Positions 37,201-52,200 of a DNA stretch of 64,000 bases are shown here, in pieces. How positions within the stretch are numbered: the first letter of the stretch is position 1; every line of letters begins with the position of its first letter. Both the position numbers and the translations under genes were made by a program. The notes under the pieces are model-generated. The model had not been told where the DNA came from, did no database searches, and saw only the letters and a list, made by a program, of their open reading frames with translations. This stretch comes from Dipetalonema caudispina (Eukaryota > Nematoda > Chromadorea > Rhabditida > Onchocercidae). The stretch is from assembly GCA_013365325.1 (NCBI GenBank), contig JABVXV010000046.1:248001-312000 (forward strand). The letters are read 5' to 3'.

Positions 37201-40200
37201 TGTGTGATGCAAAGTGTGACTGGCAAGACGTTGTTCGGTACGAAATGCCAACGAGCACTGTGAGCAATGGTAACGGTAGATTTGCCGATCCGTTTTCTTT
37301 TTCGAACTGTAAATTTGACTGCTCATTGATAACAGATTATTATGAATAATAACGTGACAACGCTGACACCAACAATGATAATCATAACTATGACAACGAT
37401 AACAGTGACAAAAACAATACTGATACCATGTTGACTACTGGTTTCTGGACTGGGAACGGACTAGTGCAGATTAAAAATTTAGTGTGCTTTGCATATGTTA
37501 AGTTTAATTGTAATAATGATAATGATATGTTGACGAGAGTAACAATGGAGCTATTATTTAAATTAGTGATAACAAGGAGGCAAGCTCCACATAGTTACCA
37601 GACCATCAGTTAAATCTATAAACAACTTTTAGTGCTACGGCAATGATCAACAAATTTAGAGAAATTTTATTTTCTCTCGTCGTTAATAAATGAATTATAA
37701 AAATGTAGAAATAAATTAACAATTGTAAACAGCCGTTCAGACTAACAGAAAGATCTATTCGGAGTAGACATTCTGACTACAAAATGATACAATAAATAAA
37801 TCAAAAGTATGAAGCATCAGCAACCACATAAACGGCTTTCCTTTTCTCATTAGCAATTCCAATTAAACTCCAAAACTAGGGGGCAGGAGGAGCGTCTCCT
37901 GTGATATTGAACCTCTCTTCTCCCTATCCCTTACAACAATAATTGCATCGATGCCGGTGTGGTGAATTATGAGCTATTAGACTTCGTGAGCTAATGCAAA
38001 TTTAAAGAATTTTAATTCAAGGCAATGCCAACCAGGACAATCATTGCCACTATCTTCTAACATGCGAGAAAAAGTACTTCAGAAACGATATCGATATTTC
38101 AAGGCTTTGAAATCAAGTTAAATAGTAAAAAATTTTTAGAAATACCAAGACCAAACTTTCCGACCATGTAAATATCAGCTTTTGAATAAATGAGAGAACT
38201 CATTCATGCCTCAGAAAATAGACACGAACATAATTTCTGAAACAGATTTTAAGCCATCGAATTCCGTGTTGCATCAAAAGTGAGGAACATAAGATCCAAA
38301 TCAAGAACAAAGTACTCCGAGTTCACAAGCCTTGTAATTCCTAGCAATCATCTGAATACAACTCAAAACAAATTGGCATATTCGGTAGAGAATACGTTTC
38401 GTGTCATCTGTTTCAGGATTCCAGACATGCTTGTCAACTTCATTACCATATTTTAATCAGGTGAATAAAAGAGATTTAGAAAACTGTAAAAAAGCTATAA
38501 AATGCTTATTATTAAGAACACTTTTGCGTATTAAAAACTTGCAGTTGTTGAACAAGCGCTACTAAACTGTACGCTTTACGCATTTCAATATTTCTTATTC
38601 GAAAAAAAATTGGTGAAAGAAAGCTATGTCATTTTTTGGATTTAAGAGTTTATAAAAGAGATTGTTTTAAGAATTTGCATATTTCAGATAGGATTAAGAA
38701 TAATAGCTCTTGTTAGAAACTGAAAAAAGAAGCTAATCCAAATTAAAAAGATAGAAAAAAGCTAATATATTATCCCCCACATTTAAGAATTAGAGAAGAG
38801 AAAGCCATTCCCGTAGCGATCATGATGAATTTACAGAGAAGGAAGAATGGACCAAAAGCTATTTTTCTTTGAAATATGAAATCGAGCAATCATTCCTCAA
38901 CTTCAAAACTATTTTCATCATCACGTAATGTCAGGTGTATTTTTGGTATTTTTTTTTTGTAAAAGATAATTTAAAGATAATCGATGTTTTTAGCACCAGC
39001 ATGCAACACTGATGCTAAAAGCAAGCTGTGTTATGTTTGCTTGCTGAGACGAATAATATTGTTGCACAAAGATAGATCAGACCTCTGTTAACATCTCAAA
39101 CATTTACTATATTCGTTGGAACATGCAATTAAAAACTGTACTGAGTGATTTTAACGGACCAATAAAATAGAACTTTCACTCCTCGGAGACGAATAGCTAA
39201 TTAAGAAAGATTAAAGATGAAGTTGGAAATCAGATTCAAACTTTTAAAAAATGGAAAGAAATAGAAGGGGTACCATCTTAATCGAGCGCATTGCTTGTTA
39301 CAACATAAACAATTGGTGGAATTATGGAAATTAGTGCAAACCGAAGGGAATGGGATGAGGAAACGGAAAAGGGTACAACATCAACCCCTATCAAATGATA
39401 CGGCTGGGAAAATGGCTGTAAAAAACAGGCAGATTTCGAACCACTAAAACGCCGCTACTGCTTTTCCCCCTTACAAAAATACGTCATGAATGAAATAGGG
39501 CATTTTATGAAAAGTGAGCTCCCTTGTGACAAGCAAAAATTGCATCGAACGTATATCATATCATACGCGTTTTTTGATGATGGGCAACATATATGACTTT
39601 TTAAATTTTTAATTTCCGGCACTTATCTCCTCACTCCGTTACCAGGCTCATTTCGAATAGCCTGTTAGAGCCAACCTTACCTATTGATAAACTGCTTTCT
39701 TAACCTTAAAACACAGTTGCATTTCCAATGCTTGTCGATTTCGTAATTTTTCCACTTCTAATTCTAACAAATTTGAACCCTTACTAATCATTAAACCTAT
39801 TGCAATTTGTTAATAGTCCTTTGTTTCTTAAACGACAAACATAATCAAATAGAGGTGTTTCATACTGTACAAGAAAAAGTTATTTTTAAGATATGGAATA
39901 TCTTTAAGAGATATGCTTAAGTCTAGCACGAATATTGAAAATACGATGTGAATCTTGAGCGATATTAATATATTGGGATTGGAAGGACGATCATCAAAAA
40001 GCACTTTTGATTCTTTCTGTAAATTTTGAACTTCATATAGTGAAAATGGATGAGCCCACTAATTATCATTAGGCCTACGCATTCTCCACCAACAATCATT
40101 CCTTCGATTTAACCAGCTGCTGCTAGTATTTTTCATAAGATTATCATGAATTGATTGAAGATTTTTCTAATTTCCATCGTATAAATGGGTAAATGCTCAA

Positions 40201-43200
40201 GTTATTCTATAATCAAGATGTGGCTTGTGACAAAAGCATATATGTATGTTTACGCTTTGCCCTAGTAAAAATATATGGGTATTCTTCTAGATTTTCAGTA
40301 ATAATATCTCATTTTGATTTATAGTAAATAAAAATACACGTTAAATTCATTCGAACTGATTTATGAGAAAAAGATTTGGAGGGTTACCTCTTATCAGATG
40401 TTGAATCGTTGAGCAGACTCGATGACGCAGTACTCAAAAGCAGCCGCTCAATTGCCTCTTCCGCTATCTTATGCTCCTGAAATTAAATTATGATGTAACC
40501 CAAAACCAGTACATCCAAAATTTTGAAATTAAAAGCACTGATAATTAGTCTTCACAGATTCCGCAGCTGTCAATAAGTCACCTGAGGTGATTTCGCAATC
40601 AACAAGAATGATATTTTTAAAGACTGAAACATGCAGAATATAGAAGCAGCAGGTGTGTTACAGCATTTTGCTGTATGGGTAGAAATTAAATGGCCGAAGA
40701 TTCGTAGTGCAATCGTTGTTGGATGGTATATTAGTGAAGGGTGATTTTATTAGTATTCAAAATCAGGTTTTCAAGCTTGCCCTCTTAGTCTACAAACAAA
40801 TTACCTCCATAAATTGAAATTTTGTTCACGTTGCTTATTCATTAGCTTAATGGAAAAATTGATGCGATCGTTGCTTCTATGGAAACTTAACTGCACTCCC
40901 TTTTTTTACAAAAAGTAATTGAATATCATTTTTCGAATCCAATTTCATTTCTAAATTTACTCTTAGCATCTAAGTATTTAATTGTCATAGCTTAATGAAG
41001 TAATTTTATAGCTAAAACTGACATATGATGTCCAAAATGTCAATTACGAACTCTTTTGCAATGAGAATGGTGTCGTCCAATGAGTCATCATTCCTTTAGT
41101 TGAATATAAGCAAAATATCACTGAGATGTCTATTATCTTTATTATTTCGCTAAAGACAAAAATACTATAAGTAACCTTATTTTTCAAATTCTAGATAAAT
41201 TTTGGAATGGAGGAAGAAGAACACGGCAGAGACATGTTGCCAGCTGCAGCACTTAACATAATCAGCAAAAAAGGTAAAAAGGGAATGAAGTTAATAAGTG
41301 CTTTAAAACAATAAACGAATTTCTCGGGCAAATGACTGTCAATAATCCAAGTAGTATTTGCAGTGATTATTTCATTTCCAAATGGGCAATTCTTTTCTTC
41401 TGAGATGCCATGAAAAACGGAGAGAAAATTAAAAAAAGTAAATGTTAAGTCTTTTAGACTTTCGCAGTAGAAATATTTAAAGGCGAAGAGTTTTGTCCAA
41501 AAATTGAACAAGAATATGACTAAGTAAAAATATCCAAATATAGAAGGCACACTAACCTAATCTTTTTACTCCTCCTAACCCATAATTTCAAAAGCAAGCT
41601 TCGAACAGGGATGCATTATTATCCTATGACAGCAAACCTATGCAACTAGAAGCTGTATTAAGCTTGAAACAATACAGATCCATATACTCTATAGGATGTG
41701 TCAACATCATCTTGATATAATCTTACAAAGTTTTGGACTAGTTTCAGATATTTAAGGATTATTTTCAGGATAATGATTCAAAGAGAGCAGAGTGAAATTC
41801 GTTCAACGGACCACTATCGTTATGTTATATTTCTAGCATATTAGGAAGAAATTATTCAAATGGATTGGTAAAAAGAGAACGATACCTCAGCAAGGTGTGT
41901 ACGCAATTCGATACATTTGCATGGACAGAGAGGACACAGTTCAGCCATCGCTGGCTCACCATCGGTCTTCGTTGAATGTACCACTCTTTTGTGCTCACTA
42001 AATTCTGTTTTCGTTTCTGAAATGATACATTAGTCCAATCTATTCTTGATATTTTTAAATGAATATGAGAAGTAGAAAGAGCCTGTTTGGTTCAATGCAA
42101 TAAGTGAATTTCCATCAGTACTTTGCCAGTTTTCAAAAAAAAAAAAGATATTGTCTGATTTTTTGGTGGTGTATAATCCTGGGAGAAATACTCGGGTACG
42201 AAGAGAATTTTCTAACCACTAATCAAATGTATCATCAATTCTAGAAGGTTTCATTAGAAATAAAATCGGACATCCAGTCATTTTATACTGATATTTGGCT
42301 TTCGGACTTTACAAAGAAAAAATTGCAGCATGATACGAATAATGTCTACAATCAGATGATAATGACTGCGTCTCCAGAAGTATCGGTACACTTATTACAT
42401 CCTCGAATACGTTAATAGTTGAAGAATTTAAGCGAAGTTTGAATTCAGTAAAAGGTAGACAAAAGATAACTGCTTAATATACTTGAAAAAATTTTTTTTA
42501 ATGGAAAAAAAACAGCCATTAAAAAATAAAATAAAACATGTAGGGAAGATGAAGAAGTTAAAGAAAATGGGAGAGAACTTAGAAGACAGTACAGTAAAGT
42601 ACGGGGAATTGCAGGAGAACAGTAAAATTAGAACATATGTCGACTGAGACAAGCAAAGAAGCATTTTCTAAATTGAAATTAAAAGAAACAATTAGGCAAC
42701 CAACGTCTCAAACACTCAAGCACTAATTACCCAAATGTCAACACTGCAGAACAAAAGCATTCGTAACGTGTACTTTGTTCTAATCATATATCATGCTATC
42801 AATGACCCAAAAGTTGCAATAGTATAATATTGCTCATCCAAAAATCAGCTATTTTTCGTGTCTCGTAAGACCGAGAGAAGATAACAGACAGAAAATTGGC
42901 CTATCAAGGGAAAATATTCCTTGGTTTCAGAAGCATTTTGAAAGATTCTACATTATTTGTTTTTTTCTCCAGGGAAGTTTTTTTTCTCTAAAAATTCTGA
43001 AAAAAAAAAAAGAGTGTGAAAAGAAAAAGAATTTACTGCTTAACTCTCTTCGATCAATCCTGAAGGAATAGGTGTAATGAAAAGAGAGACGTTGAGAAGA
43101 TAGTGTAAAATCAAGTGGCGTAAACCGGAAGATTGGATTAAGATTGGTATTCATATTATCTTCTATCTCTGAAAAAAAATTTCCTTCCTACTAACTGATG

Positions 43201-46200
43201 ATAGAAATGATGAAATGTTTCCAGCACAAGAATGATCTCGGCTACTGCGTCAAATATCTTCATGCGGAAATGTTTAATTCTACTGCATTTTCTGCTTATT
43301 TCTAAAAAACTATTTTGATTTTCCAATCGGATAGACAAAACAAAATGAGCGATGGTTGGTTCCGGTATGGATTGTGATAGTATTAGCGTATGACAAAATA
43401 TTGGGAGAATATTAATGGAGCTTAGAGCTGAAAGGGACATTAAGATGAATGCTGTCGGATCGAGAAGCAGTTTATTGAAAAATATGATAACTTTATATTA
43501 TATAAAGGAGATGATATGGTCCCCATGTGGTGCTAGTGCTGCTGCCTCTGTACATATTTATTCAATCAATGCAAAGTGGTTTTGGGCAATATGAAGCGAA
43601 ATAAATAAATTGAATGGTTCAGATTGGTGGTGCCCATTGAACCGAATAGTATCAATTTATATACCTATCTTCGGACCGAAACTTATAATGCCTGCCCGAG
43701 AGAGATTCAATAGCGCTTTTACCTGATGACAGTTCGCCAAGAGACAAGCAATATTGGCGCTTCAAGTTACGGTGCTTAAAAGTATCACGATAGCTTGATA
43801 CCTAGAATTTTCTTCCCGCCACTTTACTACTTTATGTAAGATAAACATCTGCTAAGGGTAAAGTTCTTGGGTCATCAACTTATATTATTAATACAATCAC
43901 CGCTGTTACGATCAATACCTTTTTAATATATTACTGATGGGAGAGTTGGCTGATATGCTTTCGGTGTCTCCAAGCAGTCTAATATATCGAGCAAAGCGAA
44001 ACAGCTTCCAGTTTTTTTGGTGATTTTTTCTAAAGAGTGGTTAGCTTATCGGCTACATCAAAAAGTCGCTAGAAGTTGCCGCTGTAGTGGGACAAGGGAG
44101 CTTTTGGCGATTTTTCAATTAAAAAAAAAGAAGCTGCAAATCACCGTCTTTTTTGCTTTCTGATCTTGTTGTCAGCCCTATACTATTGCTTATGATAACA
44201 CAGAAATAACATTCCTTTAAAATAGCCGCAAATTTTACAAAACTGCAAATTATCCATTTACTTACAAAACTGTTTATTTGACAGACAAAAAGTTCGTCCA
44301 TTTTTATTCTCGTTTCTTAGCACTGTAATTGAAGGCTACAAAGAAGTTTTGAGGGCTTGAAAAGGTGAAAGTTGAAAGTGCATTGAAAGGCAGTTCTATC
44401 TTATGACATTTTGTACCCCTGAAAGACTTTAAAGATGTCATCACAACAATTTCTTTCTTCTTATGCCAGGAGAAGATGTTTCTTTCAATTTGAGCAAACT
44501 AATGAAATCTGATTGAGATAACTCGTCAGGTAAGTCACTGTGAGAAGCACAACAAAGCACATTCTTGGAAACTTCAGATAAGGTAGATGGATATTGCCGC
44601 TTGTTGGTTAGCTAAGTAAACTTTGTACATTCTCTCGAGATGCTCATTCCATACAATTAAGAGGGTCATTTTGATTGTGGACCAGAATAAAACAAGAAAT
44701 CATGCACTTCTTTTCAAATAAAACAAGCGCTGAAATTAGAGCAGCAAAAGATAATCTGAAAAGGTTAAAGTTTGTCACGGCACACCAATTTTATTTGAGG
44801 AGAAAAATTATAATCACATTACCTCCTCCCATTCCTTTTTTTCACTGCCATCAATTCCACCTTTTGTGTAACAAACAATGTATTTTAATTAAAAATAAAA
44901 AAATTTTTTGCAGAGTTAACGAAAAGGACGAAGCATTAAGGAGCGGAAAAAAAGAAGGAAAGCCCATAATCGCTTGAAAGATTGTAATTAGAAGAATTTG
45001 ATTTCTATCACTAGATTTAATTGACATTTCCTTAATATGGCCTTATAAAATTTTGCAACAAAGTTTTTCAAGATCATACGACTAAAAATTCATAGTGACG
45101 TGAATACCTGTGATAGCGAGGGATAAAATTAAAATAATCGGGACATATTCTGGGAATTTCAAGCAAGTCTAGGAAAGAATAAATTATTAGCGGGCAAAAG
45201 CATCATTAGTTCGTTCAATCAATGAATGAATTAAACGGGAAAGAATATTCTACGATCAGAACATTTCAGTACATCGATAATACCTCAAAAAATATGATGC
45301 AATGAATGATTGAAAAATCTTGTTGATCTTTTGAATTAAAAAATAATAAAATTGAAATGATATTACCGAAAATCAGTGATCGCTTTAAGTGAGCTTCACT
45401 CACTATTATCTTCTCAAAAGATTCTTGCATTGTATCATTTTGCTTCTTTTCTTTAAGTCGATTTTACTTATAACTTTGTGAATAAAAAGGTGTTTTTTCT
45501 TTCAAAAGCTCGAATAATATTATTTCCTGTTAAGTTTCATATTTGAACCACAACAAAAAAGCATTAACATTATGCGATCGGAGATAGAGTGAATGAGTGG
45601 GGAATGCTACTTCACAGCCAAACACTTAATCGCCGTATGTAATCTATTATTTTCAACTATTAACATAATACGACGGGAATGGATGGGAAGAAGACGGGAA
45701 AGGGATAATTGTAGGTACAATAACATGCACAGAGGCAACAAAACCACAGTTCTCAAGCTTTTTTTTTTTTTTTTTTTTTTTTGAAAAAGGGGAAAGATGC
45801 TTCTCTTCATTGACATTCCATGAAGAAAAGATGATGAAGCCCTGGAAGATATTCCTTTTCTCACATTATACTGCATTTAATGCTGATGAAGGCAAGGATT
45901 CATTTTGTAATGAAATGAATAAAAAAGATATGAAATCAGACTTCTATTAGACAAAACAACCCAATTGTATCCTTCTATTAAAGAACCAAAACAGAACAAA
46001 TATTTAAAGTAGACAATTTTCTGAAATAGTAAATACTGATCAATTCAATCTTCACTAAACTCATCATGCTACCGTATTCTTATTTTAATCTGAACAACAA
46101 CTGTTCAATAATTCCTCTCCTTCTTCACCTTATACTGTGCGAAATGTAAAGACAACAACAAAAAAAAAAAACTTATCGAGAAAATCTGTTTCTGAAAAAG

Positions 46201-49200
46201 AAAAAAAAAACCAGATGATGATGAGAATATGAATGTTAATAAAAATTTAGTAAAGTGAAGGAATAAGCAATAAAAATCAAACTCATTCTTCAATAAAATC
46301 GAGAAACTTTTGTACCAGCAGAGTTCTGAATTTTTCACCCTAACTCTTGCATCTCTTTGTGGTACCATTATCTTCATCAATAATTGAATTTGAAAACATA
46401 TATATATATATATACCGCTTCGTTATCAAATTAGATGTTTTACTGCCTTACTGCAATATTCAGATCAGAGATAAGATGAAGGAATGTTCCATCTCTATCA
46501 ATAGTTCATATTTAAAACACGTAGATATGGCAAAATTATGTTGTTATAGTGTAATGGTAAAGCACGATAGCAAATTACAGTAACTTCAGAATCGGTACCT
46601 CACAATTACGATAACAGTGATAATGACTGAGACAACTATAATGCTACTTTCGAAACCCTACACTGAAGAGAATTATCAATGCGTTCAATGAAATTAATAT
46701 CTTCGTTCCTTATCACCTAAAAGACAACGCTATAGAAAGAAGTACGTGTTAGTACTCAAAGGCCCTCGTTGATTTCTTAACTTATAGCAAATAAAATATC
46801 TACTGAAGATATTATTCAGCACAATCTCACAGATTCTTTATTTTAACAACCTAATTTCTTAAAGTAAATTTAAATTTAAACTTCTTCCAAAATCTTAAAT
46901 GTTCATAACAATGACATCGACAATTTTCTGTTGGAAACGAAAGTACAGAAGAACCGATGGCTTTTTTTAGAAGTATCATGTGAAATCATACGCCTAACAT
47001 ACTTCTATAAGTGCAAAAAATATCGGGATAATCCAGCTTATCTGAATATTTTGAGATGTTTGAGGGAAATTTCTCAAAAGTTCAGTGAAATAGCGTTGAA
47101 GATGAGAACAAGAAAAGATATTGCTAAGATAAGGACCGATGAAAGAAGGAATTCTGTTGACTCTGCTCGATGTAATGTGACAAACATGCCATCTACAAAA
47201 TACTTCACACATTGGAAACTGTGTCTGGCTGTATATGATATTTCATATTTTTTAAACTGATTTAATTTTCTAATGATTTATAAAGTATTCACTTAATATT
47301 AAAACATTATCTTAGCCTACTAAGTTATGCATTTCAAAATTGTCAATAAATCTTAACATATTATAATTTGGCATATTTGGAGCAAAGTACTGTCAATTTC
47401 TTGTTCTAAAAAATCTTAAATACTTTGGACAGATCTTGAAAATCAAACTATGGCAATTAAGAAAGCATAAGAGTATGTTGTAATGATTAAACACAACAGT
47501 AAGCTTCTAATGACTGGAATATTTGTGGACCAACCAGGTCTTTTTCCTTTATGAATCTTATAAGGAAAATAACGGTCATAATCGGAAATGCTAATATTAC
47601 TTAGCAAATGACTAGAAACAAGGAATTTCGAAATCCTACCAAAGAGGAAATGAGTAAACAGGAAATTAACAACTGTTCATTATACGACAGGTGTGATTAG
47701 TCATTTTCTTATCAGCTGTACTTTGTGCCTTCGATAACTCATTATGACAAAAAAGAAAGCTAAACCGTTATTTATTGACTTTTCCATTTCTACACTTGTA
47801 AAATTCCCTGTAAAATTCGAAAAACTTGAATTTAGCAGACAGTTCAGAATAGAATTCGAATAAAGAAAACAAATCTACAAATTCGCACATTTAATGAAAT
47901 CCAAAATTTTGACCTCGATATCCCTTAGGGTAGATTTATTCTTTTTAGTTAAAGAAAAGAGAAAGGTTGGACAACATCTGCTAAATATTTCTAGAAATAA
48001 AATACATTCAGGACGCGTTTTAATAATTAGTAAGGAAATCAAAAATTTCAATAAAAACTATAATTGTTGCCAGGATACAAATCCATAATTAAAAGAACTA
48101 AAGAGATGAAAAAGAGACAATCAAGGAGTTAGCAAAAATTTGCTGTGGAAAATACTTGTAATTAAGCAGGAAAAATTTCACCTCAAATGTAAGAAAGCTT
48201 ACTGGTAATGAAGTTGCAATCCGGACAGCAATATGCGGCTTCATTCATATTAAAATTTTCTGCTGTACAGTCCTTTACTTCATCCTCTTCCAGTGTTCCT
48301 GAAAGAAAAAAAAAAAAAGATGATCATGGTGATATTGATGTTGTTTCAAATTATCAACAATGTATTAGCTTAGTGAGCATTCGTTAGAAAAATATTACCT
48401 AGGCTTATTGTTAGCTTTACATGCTAAACTATGCTTTTCCTTCGAATTCTAGGCCTTCAATTATCAGAGTATGTTTTCTTTTTAATCAGCTTCCCGAATA
48501 TTTTTCTACCCGAATTCTTTTGATGAATTATTCAGTATTGCACGTTGTTTGGGATGAAAAAAAAATTATGTTTTGACTAATAAAATAAGTTTATGGTAGA
48601 AGCATCTGTTGAGACGATCAAGTCAGTCCAAGAAAACCCAGAAAAAGAGATTAGAAAAAATGGAGAAAAAAGAAAGGTTGAAAGGAAAGCTTCGTGATAA
48701 CGAATGGTGAGATAGTAGGGCTGTTGAGGAGAGAAGGAAACGTAGTGAAATGAATAGTTCTGGGAAAAGCTAACGAATGACAATGAAAAACTTTTGTTGA
48801 TATGCTCCGATGATGCTCAAAAGGGTGAACTATTTTTGTAGGATGATAATGGGAATGGAAAAGATGATCATCGTCACACGGGACCATAACAACAAGAGAT
48901 GATAATTAATTACTTAAGATTAATATTAATGTTATTACAGGATAGTGATCGTAATAATGATAACGACGATTACAATGATATAAATGGTGTTTATGACAAT
49001 TAAGAAGAAGTGATGAAGAAATCAACTCATTAGTTCCCATGTTTTACTGAAGATTTAGATTCGGAAAATGAAGACACTAAATTTGGAGCCAGTACAATAT
49101 AAGTAATATCTGTTAATATTGCTGACCTTTTCTCCTATTATTCTTTGTTTTCTCCTCTAGTTTATCTCTATATTTTTAATTCATTTTTTCATCTTTTGCC

Positions 49201-52200
49201 TTACTTCTTTCCAGTTCAATAATACCAATTCTTGGTTACTGAATTCATGCAAGTGATCCAAAACTTTCTTGACCCAAAATATTTGGTATCATTAAAAAGA
49301 TGGAAACTGATGACACATTATAGAAAATCAAAAAAACTGTGGACAAAAAAACGTAATAAGCTGAAATTAAGATTGTTTCATGATATGACAAGCGCGCAGT
49401 TGTTGCTGTTGTTTCTGGAATCTACGTGGTCAATAAACAAAACGCATCATTTTTGCGTAGCAGTATTCTGTACGCAAACTGCATGTGTAGTAGATATTTG
49501 CAACTAAACGTAACAATCTTTTTCCCATTCCAATTCGGTACATTAATTCGTGGGAAATAATAATGACTAAGTTAAAAGGAAAAGTCGCTTTTAGTATTTC
49601 TTGACAAGATTAATTATCAGTAAAAGGTTGTATGGCACCTTCTCGGATCGTTAACTAACTATTTATAATAGCAACTTCACTAATATCATTTACTGTCTCA
49701 TCCTTAGATTATCTTGTTTCAATTGTAGGAGTAACGACAGCAAATGCACACCATAAAAGAATGAATGGTCCTAAACTAATATAAACAAGAATTTTAAGCG
49801 ATCGATGCACTACAATGCTGTGCAGCTTGCAAGTGCATGCAATAAGGTATGCTTAGAAAATTGATCATACAGTTCTGACGATTGTAGTGATTTGCATGAT
49901 AATTATCAATGAACTGTATCAAAAGATAATTACTTGCGGGTCTTCTGCTACTTATCAGTATATCTTTACCATTTATGATATTTAAGATGAAAGGAATGCA
50001 ATACCGCACATCTCAATGATGTATATGGCACAGTAAAAAACGCCACAACAATTCTTTTGATGTATCTTAGAAGAATGAATGACTGATTGCATCCTTCGTA
50101 CTATTATCACTTTTCTTTAGCACTTCACATGTCCACTTATGTTTACGTCTGTTAAGTGTTTCATAAGTGTTTAAAAGAAAATGTGACAAAGGTAGTAGTA
50201 GTGAAATATGTTGTTAGATGAATGGATGAAAGCGAGAGAAGATGGAACCAGGAATAAAGTGAGATTAGTGAAGTATTGTGTTGCTTGGCTTTAAGCGACT
50301 TTTTTGGGTAAATAGGGAGGTGGTGGCAAAGTATTCCAACATTTGACAGGACCGAACATTGCTAGGCTCCTCAAAATGAAGGGAAATCCCAGAAAAAAAA
50401 AGGAAAGGCACTGCAAATGGCAATTTTCAAACGTTTGTGTGTGTATGTGAATGGATGAGTGTAGATGGAGGGTAGTTCTCATCTATTGAAGTGCTAGAAT
50501 GAATAGGGAATGATAGGCAAGTGCTTTGCTTTCAGGGGAAATTCCTTCCTTCCTTGCATTGCTTCATTTCATGTCATTTGGGAAAAGTCAAGGGAAGATT
50601 TCTGGCAGCTTCATGTCTCTAAACTAATTGGCAAAATGTAAATTTTGTGCGCACATCCGTTACCCAACATGCCGAAAAAAGGAGAAGGATGAAGAGAGTA
50701 GAAGATGGGATGGGTAGGAAGAAAGCAGTGATGGAGAAGGACTGAACACAATGATGGCGTAAGAGAAGGAAAAAGAGAAGTCCTTGAGAAAATTTAGAAA
50801 AAAAAAAAAAAAAGACGCAAGACTGATGAGTTTAGTTAAATGGAGAGAGTTATATTGGTAGTGGTGCTAGGAAGAAGCATCATGGCCTTCAGAAAGATGG
50901 CTCGGATGGACGCCAATAATCGCACCCCGAAAATGAGCCTTAAACTGAGATGCCTAACAGTTAAGCTCAGTAAAATTAAACTAACAGCAGGAAGAGAATC
51001 AAGACTTTGGATAGCTTGATCAGTAACCAAATCTCAGGCTGAGGCCAATAAAAAAAATGAAACGTTCTGAAAAGATGACTAGACTCGTTTGCCAACAAAT
51101 ATAAATGAGCTTTTGTCATCATCCATAAAATTTTGTTGCTATGCATCGATTCCTTAAACCTGATGACTTTGGTGTGACTTTTGGGCGTGAGGCCTACTTT
51201 TCATCCTCAGCAAACGATCGAACAGCTTAGGAGAATAAAAAAAAAAGAGACGACATGCATATCGATATTCCCTAGCGCTATTGCTATCATATGAGTGCTA
51301 CTGCTATTGCTATCATTAAGCTTATAAGCTTAAGGCACTTATTGCTGCCCATCACACAAATAATCAAAAGAATCAAATTTAAAAATGACTAAGTGGCTAG
51401 GTTCATGGGCACTAAAACAGGCCTAGCTGAAATAATAGAAATGGCCAGGGATAAGTTGTTTCCGTCACTTCTGCTAACAACCAGGACAACCTTTTGCAAC
51501 AATTTGAGCCGGATATTAGACAAATACACCCATTATTAACATTAATCAGCATAGACGTTTCATTCCGTTGAGCACGTGAAAGTAAAATCACTTGAGGAGA
51601 AAGGTTAGAAGAATGTTAGTGGTGGCAATGAGTGTGAACAGAGGTAGCAAAAAGAGGTGGAGGAAAAAGGGAAAAAATTTATTATAGCGAGCGGAAATCA
51701 CACTAACATTCATTCGGGTGAAATTAATATAATCATTTTAGACTTCCCTTCCTCTTTCCTTCCCTTTTCAGATAAAAATTATTCAAAACGATTTTTAGGT
51801 TCATATTGATTGATCGATTTCATACAGTCTTCCATTATGTAATCTCATTCAGTAAAACTTAATTATATACTCGTCGTCATTTCGATCCAAACAAGTGAGG
51901 GAGAGGGACACATGCGCGAATCCATTTGAACTCACTATGTCATGATGACCATCAGTACCAATATTCTCCCGTGATTGTTGAATGATGTCTATTTGAAGTA
52001 AGGATTGTTACTAAACAAACAAATCAAGCTTCTCGGTCAGATTTAGCAAATGGAAAAACGAAAAAACCTCAACTTCGACCTTCCTCTTCCTCAACTTCAC
52101 ATTTATGTCATTAAAAAACGAATAGCTCTTCCCATCTCAGTTCTTCGAAACACTATATCGAGATTTTTTAATTGGTGATATCAACCGATCAATGATAAGA

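Larger units (their letters stand above)
42017..48202. other. 6.2 kb zfh intron
   Basis: Intron splitting a C2H2 finger between NFIT and TKTEFSEH. No exon supported. It contains (TA)n at 46398-46414, a T24 run at 45759-45782, a CGCCAA/TTGGCG inverted repeat at 43735-43759 and a GATAA-rich patch at 46595-46640. The 100-residue plus frame at 44675-44977 has no motif. Confidence 0.6.

Noticed and set aside
44675..44977. 100-residue plus frame within the 6.2 kb zfh intron
   Set aside because: No motif, signal peptide, splice context or polyadenylation signal; length is unremarkable for this much AT-rich sequence.
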